Shown here: piece after piece, positions 46,437 to 54,997 of the stretch
Layout of the letters: every line of letters starts with the position of its first letter
How positions within the stretch are numbered: position 1 is the stretch's first letter
Assembly: GCA_026397915.1 (NCBI GenBank)
Contig: JAPLTX010000021.1
Coordinates: forward strand, 1-64,000
From: Verrucomicrobiota bacterium
Lineage (GTDB): Bacteria; Verrucomicrobiota; Verrucomicrobiia; CAIQCK01
Direction of reading: 5' to 3'
Length of the DNA stretch: 64,000 nt
Notes under the pieces: generated by a model
What the model saw: the letters and a program-made list of their open reading frames with translations, nothing else
What the model was told of the DNA's origin: nothing
The model's database searches: none
Position numbers and translations under genes: made by a program

Positions 46437-47243
46437 ATGAATCTTTTCGATCTTACGGGTGAAGTCGCGGTGGTGATCGGCGGCACGGGCGTTTTGGGCG
46501 GCGCGCTGGCCGAGGGGTTGGCCGCGGCGGGCGCAAAGGTCGCCGTGCTTGGGCGCAGTCAGGAACGTGGTGAGGCGCGAGCCAAGTCCATTTGCGACAA
46601 GGGTGGGCAGGCAGCTTTCTTTACGACCGACGCCGTGTCGCGCCGCAGCCTGACCGAGGCTCACGAACGCATCGGAGCGACGCTGGGCGCGCCGACGGTT
46701 CTCGTGAACGCCGCCGGTGGCAACGACCCGAAAGTCACCGTGACGCCGGACCATCCGTTCGAGAGCATTACAGTGGACGACTGGCGTGCGAACTTCGATC
46801 TCAACCTTGTCGGTGGCACGTTGTTGCCATGCCAGGAGTTTGGGCCGGCAATGTGCAAGCGCGGCAAGGGCAGCATTGTCAACATCGCCAGCGTCAGTGC
46901 GCATCTGCCGCTGTCGCGCGTTGTCACCTACAGCGCGTCGAAGGCTGGTGTGGTGAGCCTGACGTTGTTCCTCGCCCGCGAGTGGGCCACAAAGGGCGTG
47001 CGCGTGAACTCGATCACACCGGGCTTCTTCCCCGCCGAACAAAACCGCAAGCTGCTCTTCAATGACGACGGCACGCCCTCAGCGCGCACCAAGGCAATTT
47101 GGGGTCACACGCCGATGGGCCGCTTCGGCGAATCGGGCGAGTTGGTCGGCGCGTGTGTCTTCCTGGCGAGCGCCAAGGCCAGTAGTTTTGTCACCGGCGC
47201 CGACATCCGCGTGGACGGCGGTTTCCAGTCGCAGACGATCTGA
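46437..47243 (+). CDS. SDR-family oxidoreductase, possibly D-mannonate oxidoreductase-like
   Basis: A 268-residue classical short-chain dehydrogenase: the cofactor loop VVIGGTGVLGGALAEGLAAA (TGxxxGxG type), NAAGG, the catalytic Ser of NIASVSAHL and the YSASKAG triad Tyr-x3-Lys. The opening NLFDLTGEVAVV and the Pro-rich loop GGNDPKVTV resemble SDR-type fructuronate/mannonate oxidoreductases of uronic-acid pathways. That would fit the sugar-acid dehydratases of the IclR run, but the gene is separate. The ATG at 46437 is used; upstream residues are outside the family. Confidence 0.85.
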   Translation: MNLFDLTGEVAVVIGGTGVLGGALAEGLAAAGAKVAVLGRSQERGEARAKSICDKGGQAAFFTTDAVSRRSLTEAHERIGATLGAPTVLVNAAGGNDPKVTVTPDHPFESITVDDWRANFDLNLVGGTLLPCQEFGPAMCKRGKGSIVNIASVSAHLPLSRVVTYSASKAGVVSLTLFLAREWATKGVRVNSITPGFFPAEQNRKLLFNDDGTPSARTKAIWGHTPMGRFGESGELVGACVFLASAKASSFVTGADIRVDGGFQSQTI

Positions 47244-47246
47244 GAA

Positions 47247-47780
47247 CTACTCCACCAGCAGCAACTCGACATCTACGTTTACCGCCTCGCACGCCTCGGT
47301 GAGTTTCTCGCGCAGTTGATCCTCGGCGAGTTGCGCGGGCGGCTCAATCTGCATGTCGAGGATGAACTGTGGATCGCCGGTGTGCGGCGCGGGCGTCGTG
47401 GTGCTTTCCAGCGCCACGATGTTCACGCCGAGCGAGGCCAGTGCGTGCGCGATCTGGTGGACGATGCCCTCGTGGTCCAGCGCGACAGCGCGAACTGCAT
47501 AGCGGCGCGAGCCTTTTGCTCCGCGGGTGCCCGGCGCGCTTGTTGGCTTGGTGGTGACTGTCAGACCGAGTTCGCCGCCGAACGCCGCCGCATCGCTCTG
47601 GAGCTTTGTAATTCGGGTGGCGTCGCCGGCCACCAGCACGATGATGGCGAACTCGCCGCCGAGGATGGCCATGCGGCTGTCTTCAAGATTGCAGCCGTGA
47701 TCCAAGATGAGTTTGGAGATGGCGTCCACGATGCCCGGTCGGTCCGGGCCGATGGCTGAAAGCACGAGGTATTGGCGCAT
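47247..47780 (-). CDS. Double ACT-domain protein (glycine cleavage regulator GcvR-like)
   Basis: A 177-residue protein with two ACT domains, starting MRQYLVLSAIGPDRPGIVDA and repeating at YAVRAVALDHEGIVHQIAHA, the amino-acid-binding pattern with the conserved Asp-x-Pro-Gly or its equivalent His-Glu-Gly. AGGGA precedes the ATG at 47780. GcvR-like proteins sense glycine in proteobacteria; other PVC homologues have no known role. It converges with the SDR gene (three bases between stops) and is divergent from the IclR regulator. Confidence 0.85.
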   Translation of the reverse strand: MRQYLVLSAIGPDRPGIVDAISKLILDHGCNLEDSRMAILGGEFAIIVLVAGDATRITKLQSDAAAFGGELGLTVTTKPTSAPGTRGAKGSRRYAVRAVALDHEGIVHQIAHALASLGVNIVALESTTTPAPHTGDPQFILDMQIEPPAQLAEDQLREKLTEACEAVNVDVELLLVE

Positions 47781-47947
47781 GTTGTTCCCTGTTGTTGGGT
47801 TTACTCGGTTCGTGCACGCCAGCTTACCGCACCGCCGGCCGCGCGCAAGCCTCGCGTGCGCTGCAATCAACCTGCGGGTCTGCGGGTGCGCGGGACGTGG
47901 CGGACAACACTGAGAAGCCGGTCTCCTGCCAGCTTGCTGAAAAACAG

Positions 47948-47988
47948 TTGACAAGGTTTGCTTATATTCTGTATTGAGACGATGTCTT
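47948..47988 (+). promoter_or_regulatory. Promoter and possible operator of the IclR-headed run
   Basis: A perfect -35 TTGACA at 47948-47953 is followed after 18 bases by TATTGA (47972-47977), a fair -10. A short dyad, GAGAC-GAT-GTCTT (47976-47988), overlaps the -10 end and the probable start site. IclR proteins commonly repress their own operon from such sites. The IclR ATG is at 47999. Confidence 0.5.
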
Positions 47989-47998
47989 CTCTATTGAA

Positions 47999-48769
47999 AT
48001 GACACGAGCCTACCAGATTCCAGTGCTGCGAAAGGCGATTCAGGTGCTGAACGCCCTTGCGGACGGTCAGTGCGAACCGACAACCACCTCGCTGGCGCGC
48101 GCGCTCAAGATCGCGCCGGCGACCTGTTATCGCATCGTTCAGACCTTCGCGCACGCAGGCTGGATTCAAGTGCGCGGCGACGGCCGCTGCGAGTTGGGCG
48201 TGGGGCTGTTTCCGCTACTGCACCGGCTGCAAAGCCACGACTTGCTGAGCCGCAAGGTGGCCGATGCGTTGCAGGAACTGACGGCTGCCACCGGTGTCGC
48301 CAGCAAAGTTTCCGCCCGTGAAGACGACGATGCGCTGACGGTGTTGCGCGTGGATTCGGCCGAGCCGATGGCGTTGGCGGTGCGGGCGGGATCGCGGTTT
48401 CATCTGACGCTGGGCGCGTCTGGTTCGGTGTTGCTCAGCACGCTGGACGACGCAGAGGTTGCGCGGGTTATTCGAGACGCGCCGACGGGTTGCTGGCAAT
48501 GGCAGAAGCCGGCCGATGTGTTGCGCCGCGTCAAGGAAGTGCGCCGCCGCGGCGTTGTGACCGATCTTGGAACTTACCGCCCTGACATCTTTGGCATCGC
48601 CGCGCCGCTGCTGGATGCCGAGGGGCAGATTGAAGGCGCACTCACGCTCACAGGACTGATTCACGGACATGGCAAGGCGCAATTTGAAGAATGGCGGCGG
48701 CTCGTGGCCCGCAAAGCCGCCGAGTTAAACCAACACACCACACTCAAGACCCGCGATGAAAATTATTGA
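47999..48769 (+). CDS. IclR-family transcriptional regulator
   Basis: A 256-residue regulator: an N-terminal winged helix-turn-helix (LRKAIQVLNALADG, SLARALKIAPATCYRIVQTF) and a C-terminal IclR effector domain (KVSAREDDDALTVLRVDSAE, FHLTLGASGSVLLSTL, DIFGIAAPLLDAEGQIEGAL). IclR proteins bind organic acids or aromatic effectors. It heads the plus-strand glycan run, and its last 14 bases overlap the start of the first dehydratase gene, so expression is translationally coupled. A sugar acid is the natural guess for its ligand. Confidence 0.92.
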   Translation: MTRAYQIPVLRKAIQVLNALADGQCEPTTTSLARALKIAPATCYRIVQTFAHAGWIQVRGDGRCELGVGLFPLLHRLQSHDLLSRKVADALQELTAATGVASKVSAREDDDALTVLRVDSAEPMALAVRAGSRFHLTLGASGSVLLSTLDDAEVARVIRDAPTGCWQWQKPADVLRRVKEVRRRGVVTDLGTYRPDIFGIAAPLLDAEGQIEGALTLTGLIHGHGKAQFEEWRRLVARKAAELNQHTTLKTRDENY

Positions 48770-49946
48770 CCTCAAAGCACGGACGATTGCCATCCCACTC
48801 AATTGCCAGTTGCGGCACAACACGGGCGTTCATCCCGGCTACTTCCTGCGCACCGTCATCGAGATCATCACCGACGAGGGCATCGTTGGTCTGGGCGAGG
48901 TTGGCGGCGGTGACCAGCGTGGGGCGATGATGAAACTCAAGCCGCGCATTTTGGGCCTCGACCCGTTCCACCTCGAAGTCCTCAAACTCAAAGTGCTGCG
49001 GAGCATTTACTACCTATCGAACTCGCGGCTCTATGCAGCCATCGAGATGGCGTGCCTCGACATCCAAGGCAAGGCGCTTGGCCGGCCTATGTCGGACCTC
49101 ATCGGCGGGCGCGTGCGCGATGCGGTGCCGATGATCGCCTACCTCTTCTGGCGCTACGACCGGCCACAGGGCGGCGACGACAAGTGCGCCGAAGACATGG
49201 CCGATCTTTGTGAGGAATTGCACGAGACGCTGGGCGTGAACGCGATGAAGCTCAAGGCGGGCGTGATGCCGCCCGACGAGGAGGCTCGCGTCGTGGAACT
49301 CTGCCGCGAGCGGCTGGGACCGTCGTTCGGGCTGCGGATTGACCCGAACGGCACGTGGTCGGTTGCGACAGCCACGCGCATCGGCCGCCGGTTGGAGCCG
49401 ATGAACATGGAATACTTTGAGGACCCGGCGTGGGGACTCGAAGGCAACGCCGCCGTGCGCAAGGCGATTCGGATTCCCATCGCGACGAACATGTATCCGA
49501 ACAAGTTCGACGATCTCGGCCCGGCCATTCGGCTCGGCGCGGTGGACATCGTGCTCACCGACCTGCACTACTGGGAAGGCCCGCGCGGCGTGAAGGATCT
49601 CACGGCGGTCTGCCGCACGTTCAACCTTGACGTGGCGATGCACAGCGGCGCGGAGTTCGGCATCGAGCTGGCGGCGATGCTGCACACGGCTGCGACGATT
49701 CCGGAGATGCACTTCGCTGGCGACGCGCACTATCATTTCCTCAAGGACGACATCATCGAGGGTGGCCTGATGAAATATGTGGACGGCAAGATCGCCGTGC
49801 CGACCGGCCCCGGCCTCGGCGTAAAGCTCGACGAGGAAAAGATGCGCCGCTACGAGAAATACTTCGAGGAGAAGGGCGACTACTACGCCCGCTTCCACCA
49901 GGACCCACGCCGGCCGGAATGGTTCCCAATCGTCGGCGGAACATAG
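48756..49946 (+). CDS. Enolase-superfamily sugar-acid dehydratase, glucarate dehydratase-like (paralogue 1)
   Basis: A 396-residue MR/MLE protein. The N-terminal capping domain has LRHNTGVHPGYFLRT; the barrel carries KLKAG (the base lysines of a K-x-K motif), metal ligands in LRIDPNG, EYFEDP and the Asn of IATNMY, TDLHYWEG (Asp of the His-Asp dyad) and MHSGAEFG (its His). Asn as third metal ligand and the D-x-H-Y-W segment are features of the glucarate-dehydratase subgroup. It should dehydrate an aldonic or aldaric acid to a 2-keto-3-deoxy acid. Paralogue 2 at 52952 has the same length and looks roughly three-quarters identical. Confidence 0.88.
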   Translation: MKIIDLKARTIAIPLNCQLRHNTGVHPGYFLRTVIEIITDEGIVGLGEVGGGDQRGAMMKLKPRILGLDPFHLEVLKLKVLRSIYYLSNSRLYAAIEMACLDIQGKALGRPMSDLIGGRVRDAVPMIAYLFWRYDRPQGGDDKCAEDMADLCEELHETLGVNAMKLKAGVMPPDEEARVVELCRERLGPSFGLRIDPNGTWSVATATRIGRRLEPMNMEYFEDPAWGLEGNAAVRKAIRIPIATNMYPNKFDDLGPAIRLGAVDIVLTDLHYWEGPRGVKDLTAVCRTFNLDVAMHSGAEFGIELAAMLHTAATIPEMHFAGDAHYHFLKDDIIEGGLMKYVDGKIAVPTGPGLGVKLDEEKMRRYEKYFEEKGDYYARFHQDPRRPEWFPIVGGT

Positions 49947-49964
49947 AATCGAGGAGAGCAGTTC

Positions 49965-50846
49965 ATGAGAATAGGTTTCATCGTTGTCGCCCTCCACATG
50001 ATGGCGTTGTCGGCGCTCGCCGCCGACAAGAGCGCGACCGTCGCCATCACGCCCAAGCAGGCGATTCATCTTGTGAACGACTCGCCGGACTGCCTGGCGC
50101 AATTCGACACGTGGATCGTCGGACACGGCTTGAACAACGATCCGGAGCGTGTCTTCCGCATGGAGAAGGACACCGCGGGCCGGCCGCTGCTGCGCGTCAC
50201 GGGCCACGGCTATGGCGGGCTGATCACCAAGCGCAGCTATCGCGACTACCTGCTGGTCGTGGAGTTCCGCTGGACGGGCCAAACGTCGGGCAAGCGGGTG
50301 AAGAAAGCGCGCGATAATGGCCTGCTGCTGCACTGCACGGGCCGCCCGGGCAACTGCGGCATTTCTCCAAAGGCGAAGTTCACGGGGAAGTTCGAGTCGC
50401 CTTGGATGAAGGGCGTCGAGTTGCAGATCATCGAGGGCGGCGTTGGCGACATCCTCGTGCTCGGCGGCTGGAAGGAGGGCGGCACGTTCTGGCCCACGAC
50501 GTTGCGCGCGCGCTTCGGCAAGGACCGCGACGGCGAGCCGGTCTTCGACAAGAACGCTGAGTTGCGGCCGTTCGAGAGTTTCCGTCTGAACTGGTGGGGT
50601 CGCGACCCCGATTGGAAAGACGAGATCGGATTCCGCGGCAAACTGGATGTCGAGTCGCCGATGGGCAAGTGGACGCGCGTCGAAGCGATTGTGCGCGGCG
50701 GCGATTTCACCTACTTCGTCAACGGCACGCTGGTCAACGAGGCAGAGGATTGCAGCATGACCGAAGGCCGGATTTTGATTCAGACGGAGGATGCGGAGAT
50801 TCTGTTCCGTAAAATAGACCTCGAACCGTTGAAAGCGACCCAATGA
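49965..50846 (+). CDS. DUF1080-family exported protein
   Basis: A 293-residue protein with a signal peptide (VVALHMMALSALA) and a laminin-G-like fold of the PF06439 type: YRDYLLVVEFRWTGQTSGKR, ARDNGLLLHCTG, MKGVELQIIEGGVGDILVLG and ILIQTEDAEILFRKIDL. The middle region, residues 165-230, is longer than in the DUF1080 protein at 16211. It overlaps the next gene by four bases (ATGA). It probably acts on a periplasmic sugar derivative released by the operon's hydrolases. Confidence 0.85.
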   Translation: MRIGFIVVALHMMALSALAADKSATVAITPKQAIHLVNDSPDCLAQFDTWIVGHGLNNDPERVFRMEKDTAGRPLLRVTGHGYGGLITKRSYRDYLLVVEFRWTGQTSGKRVKKARDNGLLLHCTGRPGNCGISPKAKFTGKFESPWMKGVELQIIEGGVGDILVLGGWKEGGTFWPTTLRARFGKDRDGEPVFDKNAELRPFESFRLNWWGRDPDWKDEIGFRGKLDVESPMGKWTRVEAIVRGGDFTYFVNGTLVNEAEDCSMTEGRILIQTEDAEILFRKIDLEPLKATQ

Positions 50847-51586
50847 AACTAGCCGACCTGACGTGGCCCGATGTGGCCAAACTCAAACGCGACGTGGTTG
50901 TTGTCTATCCCATCGGCGCGTTGGAACAACACAGCCGCCATCTGCCGTTCTTCACCGACTCGATCCTGTGCGGTGCCATCGCCGACCGCGTCGAGGCGGC
51001 GCTGCCGAAGGACGTGTTGTTGCTGCCGGTGCAATGGCTCGGTGCGTCCATGCATCACCTCGGCATGGCGGGAACGTTGAGCGCGGAGAACGAGACATAC
51101 ATCAGGCTTGTCGCAGAGCCGATGCGGTGCCTGCTGCGACACGGGTTCAAGCGGCAGTTCGTCCTCAACGGCCACGGCGGCAACAAGGACGGTTTCCACC
51201 TCGCCCTGCGCCAACTCGCGATGGAGTCTCCTGACGCGCAGCTTTGCGGCGCGAACTACTGGGACGTGGCTGCCGAGGAACTTGCGAAGATCGTCGAAGG
51301 CCCAATGAAAAGCATCGGCCATGCGTGCGAGGCGGAGACGGCGATGATGTTGGCGGTTCGGCCGGATTTGGTGCGGCACGACGCGATCCGTAACGATTTG
51401 ATGGCCACGCGTCAGCCGAAGGCGTTGCGCGGCGTTTACTTCGCGCCCGATATGAAGGCGCAGACGAAACACGGCGGCGTGGGCTATGCAGAACTTGCGA
51501 CGGCGGAGAAAGGCCAGCGGCTGCTTGATGTCATCGTGGCGCGCGTCGTTGAAGTGATTCGTGCAATTCGCAAGCAGCAAAGCTGA
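50843..51586 (+). CDS. Creatininase-family amidohydrolase
   Basis: A 247-residue cytosolic protein with the metal-site motifs of the family: VVYPIGALEQHSRHLPFFTD (Glu28, His30, Asp39), VLNGHGGNKDGF and IGHACEAETAMML. Members are zinc or manganese hydrolases that open cyclic amides or related amide bonds, including creatinine and formamides. In a glycan operon an unusual amide or lactam linkage is conceivable. It begins inside the stop codon of the preceding gene, indicating strong coupling. Confidence 0.9.
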   Translation: MKLADLTWPDVAKLKRDVVVVYPIGALEQHSRHLPFFTDSILCGAIADRVEAALPKDVLLLPVQWLGASMHHLGMAGTLSAENETYIRLVAEPMRCLLRHGFKRQFVLNGHGGNKDGFHLALRQLAMESPDAQLCGANYWDVAAEELAKIVEGPMKSIGHACEAETAMMLAVRPDLVRHDAIRNDLMATRQPKALRGVYFAPDMKAQTKHGGVGYAELATAEKGQRLLDVIVARVVEVIRAIRKQQS

Positions 51587-51598
51587 ACGGAGACCATT

Positions 51599-52942
51599 AT
51601 GAAGATTCTCACATCCATCCTCACACTGAGCTTGTTCGCTACGGCGGTGCAGGCGGCCGCGCCGGAAGCTTATCGCAAGCTCTGGCGCGATCCGGCGCTG
51701 AACGAGCGCATCGAGCGTAATATCGAGAAGTATCGCAAGAGCGACGCAAACATCGAGGTGTTGGACGCCGCTGGCAAACCCGTCAGCGGCGCGAAGATCG
51801 AACTGCAGCAGACGGGCCACGAGTTTCTGTTCGGCTGCAACGCGTTCGTGCTCGGCCAACTTGAGAAGAAGGAACAGCGTTACGAGGAGGCGTTTGCTAA
51901 GATATTCAACTTCGCCACCGTGCCGTTCTACTGGGAAGGCATTGAGCCGGCCCAAGGCGAGTTGCGCTACTCGGAACCCGCGCGCGACATGTGGCGCCGG
52001 CCGCCGCCGGAGCGATTCCTGCCGTGGGCGGCGAAGAACAACATCACGCTCAAGGGCCATCCGCTGCTCTGGCACGCCTACAATCCGCCGTGGCTACCGA
52101 AGGATGCCGACCAACTACGCTCCCTCTACCAGAAGCGCTTCCGCGAAATTGCCAGTCGGTTCGGCGGCAAGATTTCGATCTTCGACGTTGTCAACGAATC
52201 GCTCGTGTGCTCCAAGAGTTATCCGCTGCTGACGCCGGACCGCGATTACGTGCGCTGGGCGTTTGCGGAAGCCGCGCCGCTCTTCCCGGAGAAGACGACG
52301 CTGATGATCAACGAGATCACGGAATACAACTTCAAGCCCTACGAGACGAACCCCTACGTCGAGCAAATCAAGAAGCTGCTGTCACAGGGCGCGAAGATTC
52401 GCGGCATCGGCCTCCAGTATCATTTCTTCCGGCGCCAGGCAGTGGACAAGTATCTCGCCGACCCGAAGTGCGACCCGGCCAAGCTGCTCGACCTCTACGA
52501 GAAGTTCAGCGAGTTTAACCTGCCGCTCTACATCACCGAGATCACTTTCCCGTCGGCGGGCGAGGACGGTGACGCGTTGCAAGCGGAGGTCGTGAGCGAT
52601 CACTATCGGCTCTGGTTCGCCGCGCCGAAGATGGCGGGTATCACGTGGTGGAATCTCGGCGACGGCACAGCGGTGAAAGGCGAGAACGAGGCGAAGGGCG
52701 GCCTGCTCGACGCGGAGTTCAAGCCGAAGGCCGCCTACCGCGCGCTCGACCAGTTCATCAACAAGCAATGGAAGACGCGCGCCGACGTGCGGACCGACAC
52801 GCAGGGTCGCGCACAATTCCGCGGCTTCCACGGCACGTATCGTTACGTCGCCCGTGTCGGCGGCAAGAAAGTCGAGGGCACGTTGCGCGTGCAGTCCTGC
52901 GGCGACAACAATTACGTCATCCGGCTGCCGGCTGCTCGCTGA
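51599..52942 (+). CDS. Exported GH10 xylanase-like glycosidase
   Basis: A 447-residue protein: signal peptide (ILTLSLFATAVQA), a short lead domain, then a GH10 TIM barrel with FLFGCNAFVL, WEGIEPAQGEL, ITLKGHPLLWH, the acid/base Glu of IFDVVNESLV, GIGLQYHF, and the nucleophile Glu of LYITEITFP, ending in ITWWNLGDGTA. A C-terminal beta domain (FRGFHGTYRYVARVGGKKVE) follows. GH10 enzymes cut beta-1,4-xylan or related glycans. Sugar acids from decorated xylan would suit the adjacent dehydratases. GGAG is nine bases before the ATG. Confidence 0.9.
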   Translation: MKILTSILTLSLFATAVQAAAPEAYRKLWRDPALNERIERNIEKYRKSDANIEVLDAAGKPVSGAKIELQQTGHEFLFGCNAFVLGQLEKKEQRYEEAFAKIFNFATVPFYWEGIEPAQGELRYSEPARDMWRRPPPERFLPWAAKNNITLKGHPLLWHAYNPPWLPKDADQLRSLYQKRFREIASRFGGKISIFDVVNESLVCSKSYPLLTPDRDYVRWAFAEAAPLFPEKTTLMINEITEYNFKPYETNPYVEQIKKLLSQGAKIRGIGLQYHFFRRQAVDKYLADPKCDPAKLLDLYEKFSEFNLPLYITEITFPSAGEDGDALQAEVVSDHYRLWFAAPKMAGITWWNLGDGTAVKGENEAKGGLLDAEFKPKAAYRALDQFINKQWKTRADVRTDTQGRAQFRGFHGTYRYVARVGGKKVEGTLRVQSCGDNNYVIRLPAAR

Positions 52943-52951
52943 GGTTCGCCT

Positions 52952-54142
52952 ATGAAGATCGTTGACATGAAGGTGCGCACGGTGGCGATTCCGACCACGT
53001 GCCAGTTGCGGCATAACACGGGCGTGCATCCCGGCTATTTCATTCGCAACGTCCTCGAACTGGTCACCGACGAGGGCATCGTCGGCCTCGGCGAGGTCGG
53101 CGGCGGCGACCAGCGCGGCGCGTTGATGAAGCTCAAGCCGCGCATCGTCGGCCTCGACCCGTTCCACCTCGAAGTCATCAAGCTCAAGGTCCTGCGCAGC
53201 ATCTACTACCTCTCCAACGCGCGGCTCTACGGCGCGATCGAGATCGCCTGCCTCGACATCCAGGGCAAGGCGCTCGGCCGGCCGATGTGCGACCTGCTCG
53301 GCGGCGCGGTGCGCGACCGCGTGGCGTTGATGGGCGAGATCAGTTGGCGTTACGACCGGCCCGGCGGCGACGACGACACGCGCGCTGAGGACCTCGTCGA
53401 GCAGTGCGAGCAACTCTACGCCGAGTTGGGCGTGAAGACGGTGAAGATGAAAGGCGGCGTCGTGGACCCCGACGTGGAGGTGCGCGTGATGGAACTCTGC
53501 CGCCAGCGCATGGGGCCGAACTTTGGGCTGCGCATTGACGCGAACGGCGTCTGGAGCGTGGCGACCGCCGTGCGCATTGGCCGCCGGCTCGAACCGCTCG
53601 GCCTCGAATACTTCGAGGACCCCGCGTGGGGCATCGAGGGTCTCGCGGCGGTGCGGCGGCAGGTGCGCATTCCGATCGCGACGAACATGTATCCCGCGAA
53701 GTTCGACGACCTCGGCCCCGCGATCCGGCTCGGCGCGATGGATGTGGTGTTGACCGACCTGCACTATTGGGAAGGCCCGCGCGGCGTAAAAGACCTCTGC
53801 GCCGTGCTGCGGACGTTCAACCTCGGCGTCGGCATGCACAGCGGCGCGGAGTTCGGCATTGAGATGTCAGCGATGCTCCACACCGCCTGCACGATTCCCG
53901 AAATGCGCTTTGCCGGCGACGCCATCTACAACTATCTGACCGACGACATCATCGTCGGAGGCAAGATGCGTTACGAGGGCGGCTGCCTGCGCGTGCCGAC
54001 CGGCCCCGGCCTCGGCGTCACGCTCGACGAGGAGAAGATGGCGAAATACGAGCGATACTACGCCGAGAAAGGCGACTACTACGCCCGCTTCCACCAGGAC
54101 CCGCGCAGACCGGATTGGTATCCGATCGTCGGCGGAATGTAG
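52952..54142 (+). CDS. Enolase-superfamily sugar-acid dehydratase, glucarate dehydratase-like (paralogue 2)
   Basis: A 396-residue homologue of the protein at 48756 with the same active-site set: KMKGG, LRIDANG, EYFEDP, IATNMY, TDLHYWEG and MHSGAEFG. The main differences lie in the loop at residues 125-150 (MGEISWRYDRPGG against MIAYLFWRYDRPQ), which in this superfamily lines the substrate pocket, so the two may use different epimers. Its stop codon TAG is formed by the first bases of the palindromic repeat at 54139-54195. Confidence 0.88.
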   Translation: MKIVDMKVRTVAIPTTCQLRHNTGVHPGYFIRNVLELVTDEGIVGLGEVGGGDQRGALMKLKPRIVGLDPFHLEVIKLKVLRSIYYLSNARLYGAIEIACLDIQGKALGRPMCDLLGGAVRDRVALMGEISWRYDRPGGDDDTRAEDLVEQCEQLYAELGVKTVKMKGGVVDPDVEVRVMELCRQRMGPNFGLRIDANGVWSVATAVRIGRRLEPLGLEYFEDPAWGIEGLAAVRRQVRIPIATNMYPAKFDDLGPAIRLGAMDVVLTDLHYWEGPRGVKDLCAVLRTFNLGVGMHSGAEFGIEMSAMLHTACTIPEMRFAGDAIYNYLTDDIIVGGKMRYEGGCLRVPTGPGLGVTLDEEKMAKYERYYAEKGDYYARFHQDPRRPDWYPIVGGM

Positions 54143-54195
54143 TCCGCGACTCCGTCGCGGGATTGAAAACGATCCGCCACGGAGTGGCGGGCTAC
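54139..54195. repeat. Paired-hairpin palindrome (GTAGTCCGCGACTCC type), intergenic copy
   Basis: Starts GTAG and ends CTAC, with hairpins CCGCGAC-TCC-GTCGCGG and CCGCCAC-GGA-GTGGCGG. The same two hairpins recur at 55554-55602. It supplies the stop codon of the second dehydratase and ends 11 bases before the next start. Confidence 0.9.
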
Positions 54196-54205
54196 GGTTG
54201 TAATT

Positions 54206-54976
54206 ATGAAGACGAAAGACGAAGGCAGTCTCAAAGGCCGCGTTGCCATTGTCACTGGCGCGTCTCGCGGCATTGGCCGTGCGATTGCGATTGGACTAGC
54301 GCGCGAAGGCGCATCCGTGGTCATCAACTATGCTGTCAAAGCCGCGGCTGCTGACGAAGTCGTCAGCGAGATTCGCGCTGCTGGCGGCAATGCGGTTGCT
54401 GTGCAGGCCGACGTGGGCGACCTCACGCAACACGAGCGGCTCATCGCCGCTGCGCGCGATGGTCTCGGCCGGCTCGACATCCTCGTCAACAACGCCGCCG
54501 TGACGAAACGCGAAACGTTTCTGGAAGCGACCCCCGGTGGCTGGGACAGGACGATGGACGTTGACCTCAAGGGCGTCTATTTCTTGTCGCAGGCGGCGGC
54601 GCGGCTAATGGTGGCGCAGAAGTCCGGCAAGATCATCAACATCTCCAGCATCCACGACGCGCGGCCGATGGTGGCCAACTCCATTTACAACATCGCCAAG
54701 GCCGGCCTCGTGATGCTGACCAAGTCGCTCGCGTTGGAACTGGCCGAGAGCGGCATCCAGGTGAACTGCGTCTCGCCCGGTGCCATTCTCACCGACGAGA
54801 CGCGCGACCGGCTGGCCGACCCGGCGTATCGAGCCAAGGTGCTCGCGAAGATTCCCGCCCGCCGCATCGGCGAGCCGGACGATGTGGTCGGCGCGGTGCT
54901 ACTGCTGGCGTCGGCCGCGTCGAATTACATCAACGGCGTCACGCTCTACGTGGACGGCGGCATGTTGTTGCAGTGA
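54206..54976 (+). CDS. SDR-family NAD(P)-dependent oxidoreductase
   Basis: A 256-residue classical SDR: VAIVTGASRGIGRAIAIGLA, the NNAA motif, the catalytic Ser of NISSIHDARP, and YNIAKAGLVML with the Tyr-x3-Lys pair, closing in NYINGVTLYVDGGML. FabG-like SDRs in sugar operons usually act as gluconate, galactonate or related sugar-acid dehydrogenases. Its position after the dehydratases fits that inference. No strong ribosome-binding site is seen just upstream, where the palindrome sits. Confidence 0.88.
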   Translation: MKTKDEGSLKGRVAIVTGASRGIGRAIAIGLAREGASVVINYAVKAAAADEVVSEIRAAGGNAVAVQADVGDLTQHERLIAAARDGLGRLDILVNNAAVTKRETFLEATPGGWDRTMDVDLKGVYFLSQAAARLMVAQKSGKIINISSIHDARPMVANSIYNIAKAGLVMLTKSLALELAESGIQVNCVSPGAILTDETRDRLADPAYRAKVLAKIPARRIGEPDDVVGAVLLLASAASNYINGVTLYVDGGMLLQ

Positions 54977-54997
54977 CAATTATTGAAAGGAACTCCC

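Noticed and set aside
49014..50843. 609-codon frame antisense to the first dehydratase and DUF1080 genes
   Set aside because: It spans two well-supported genes on the other strand and encodes Arg/His/Val-rich sequence without motifs.
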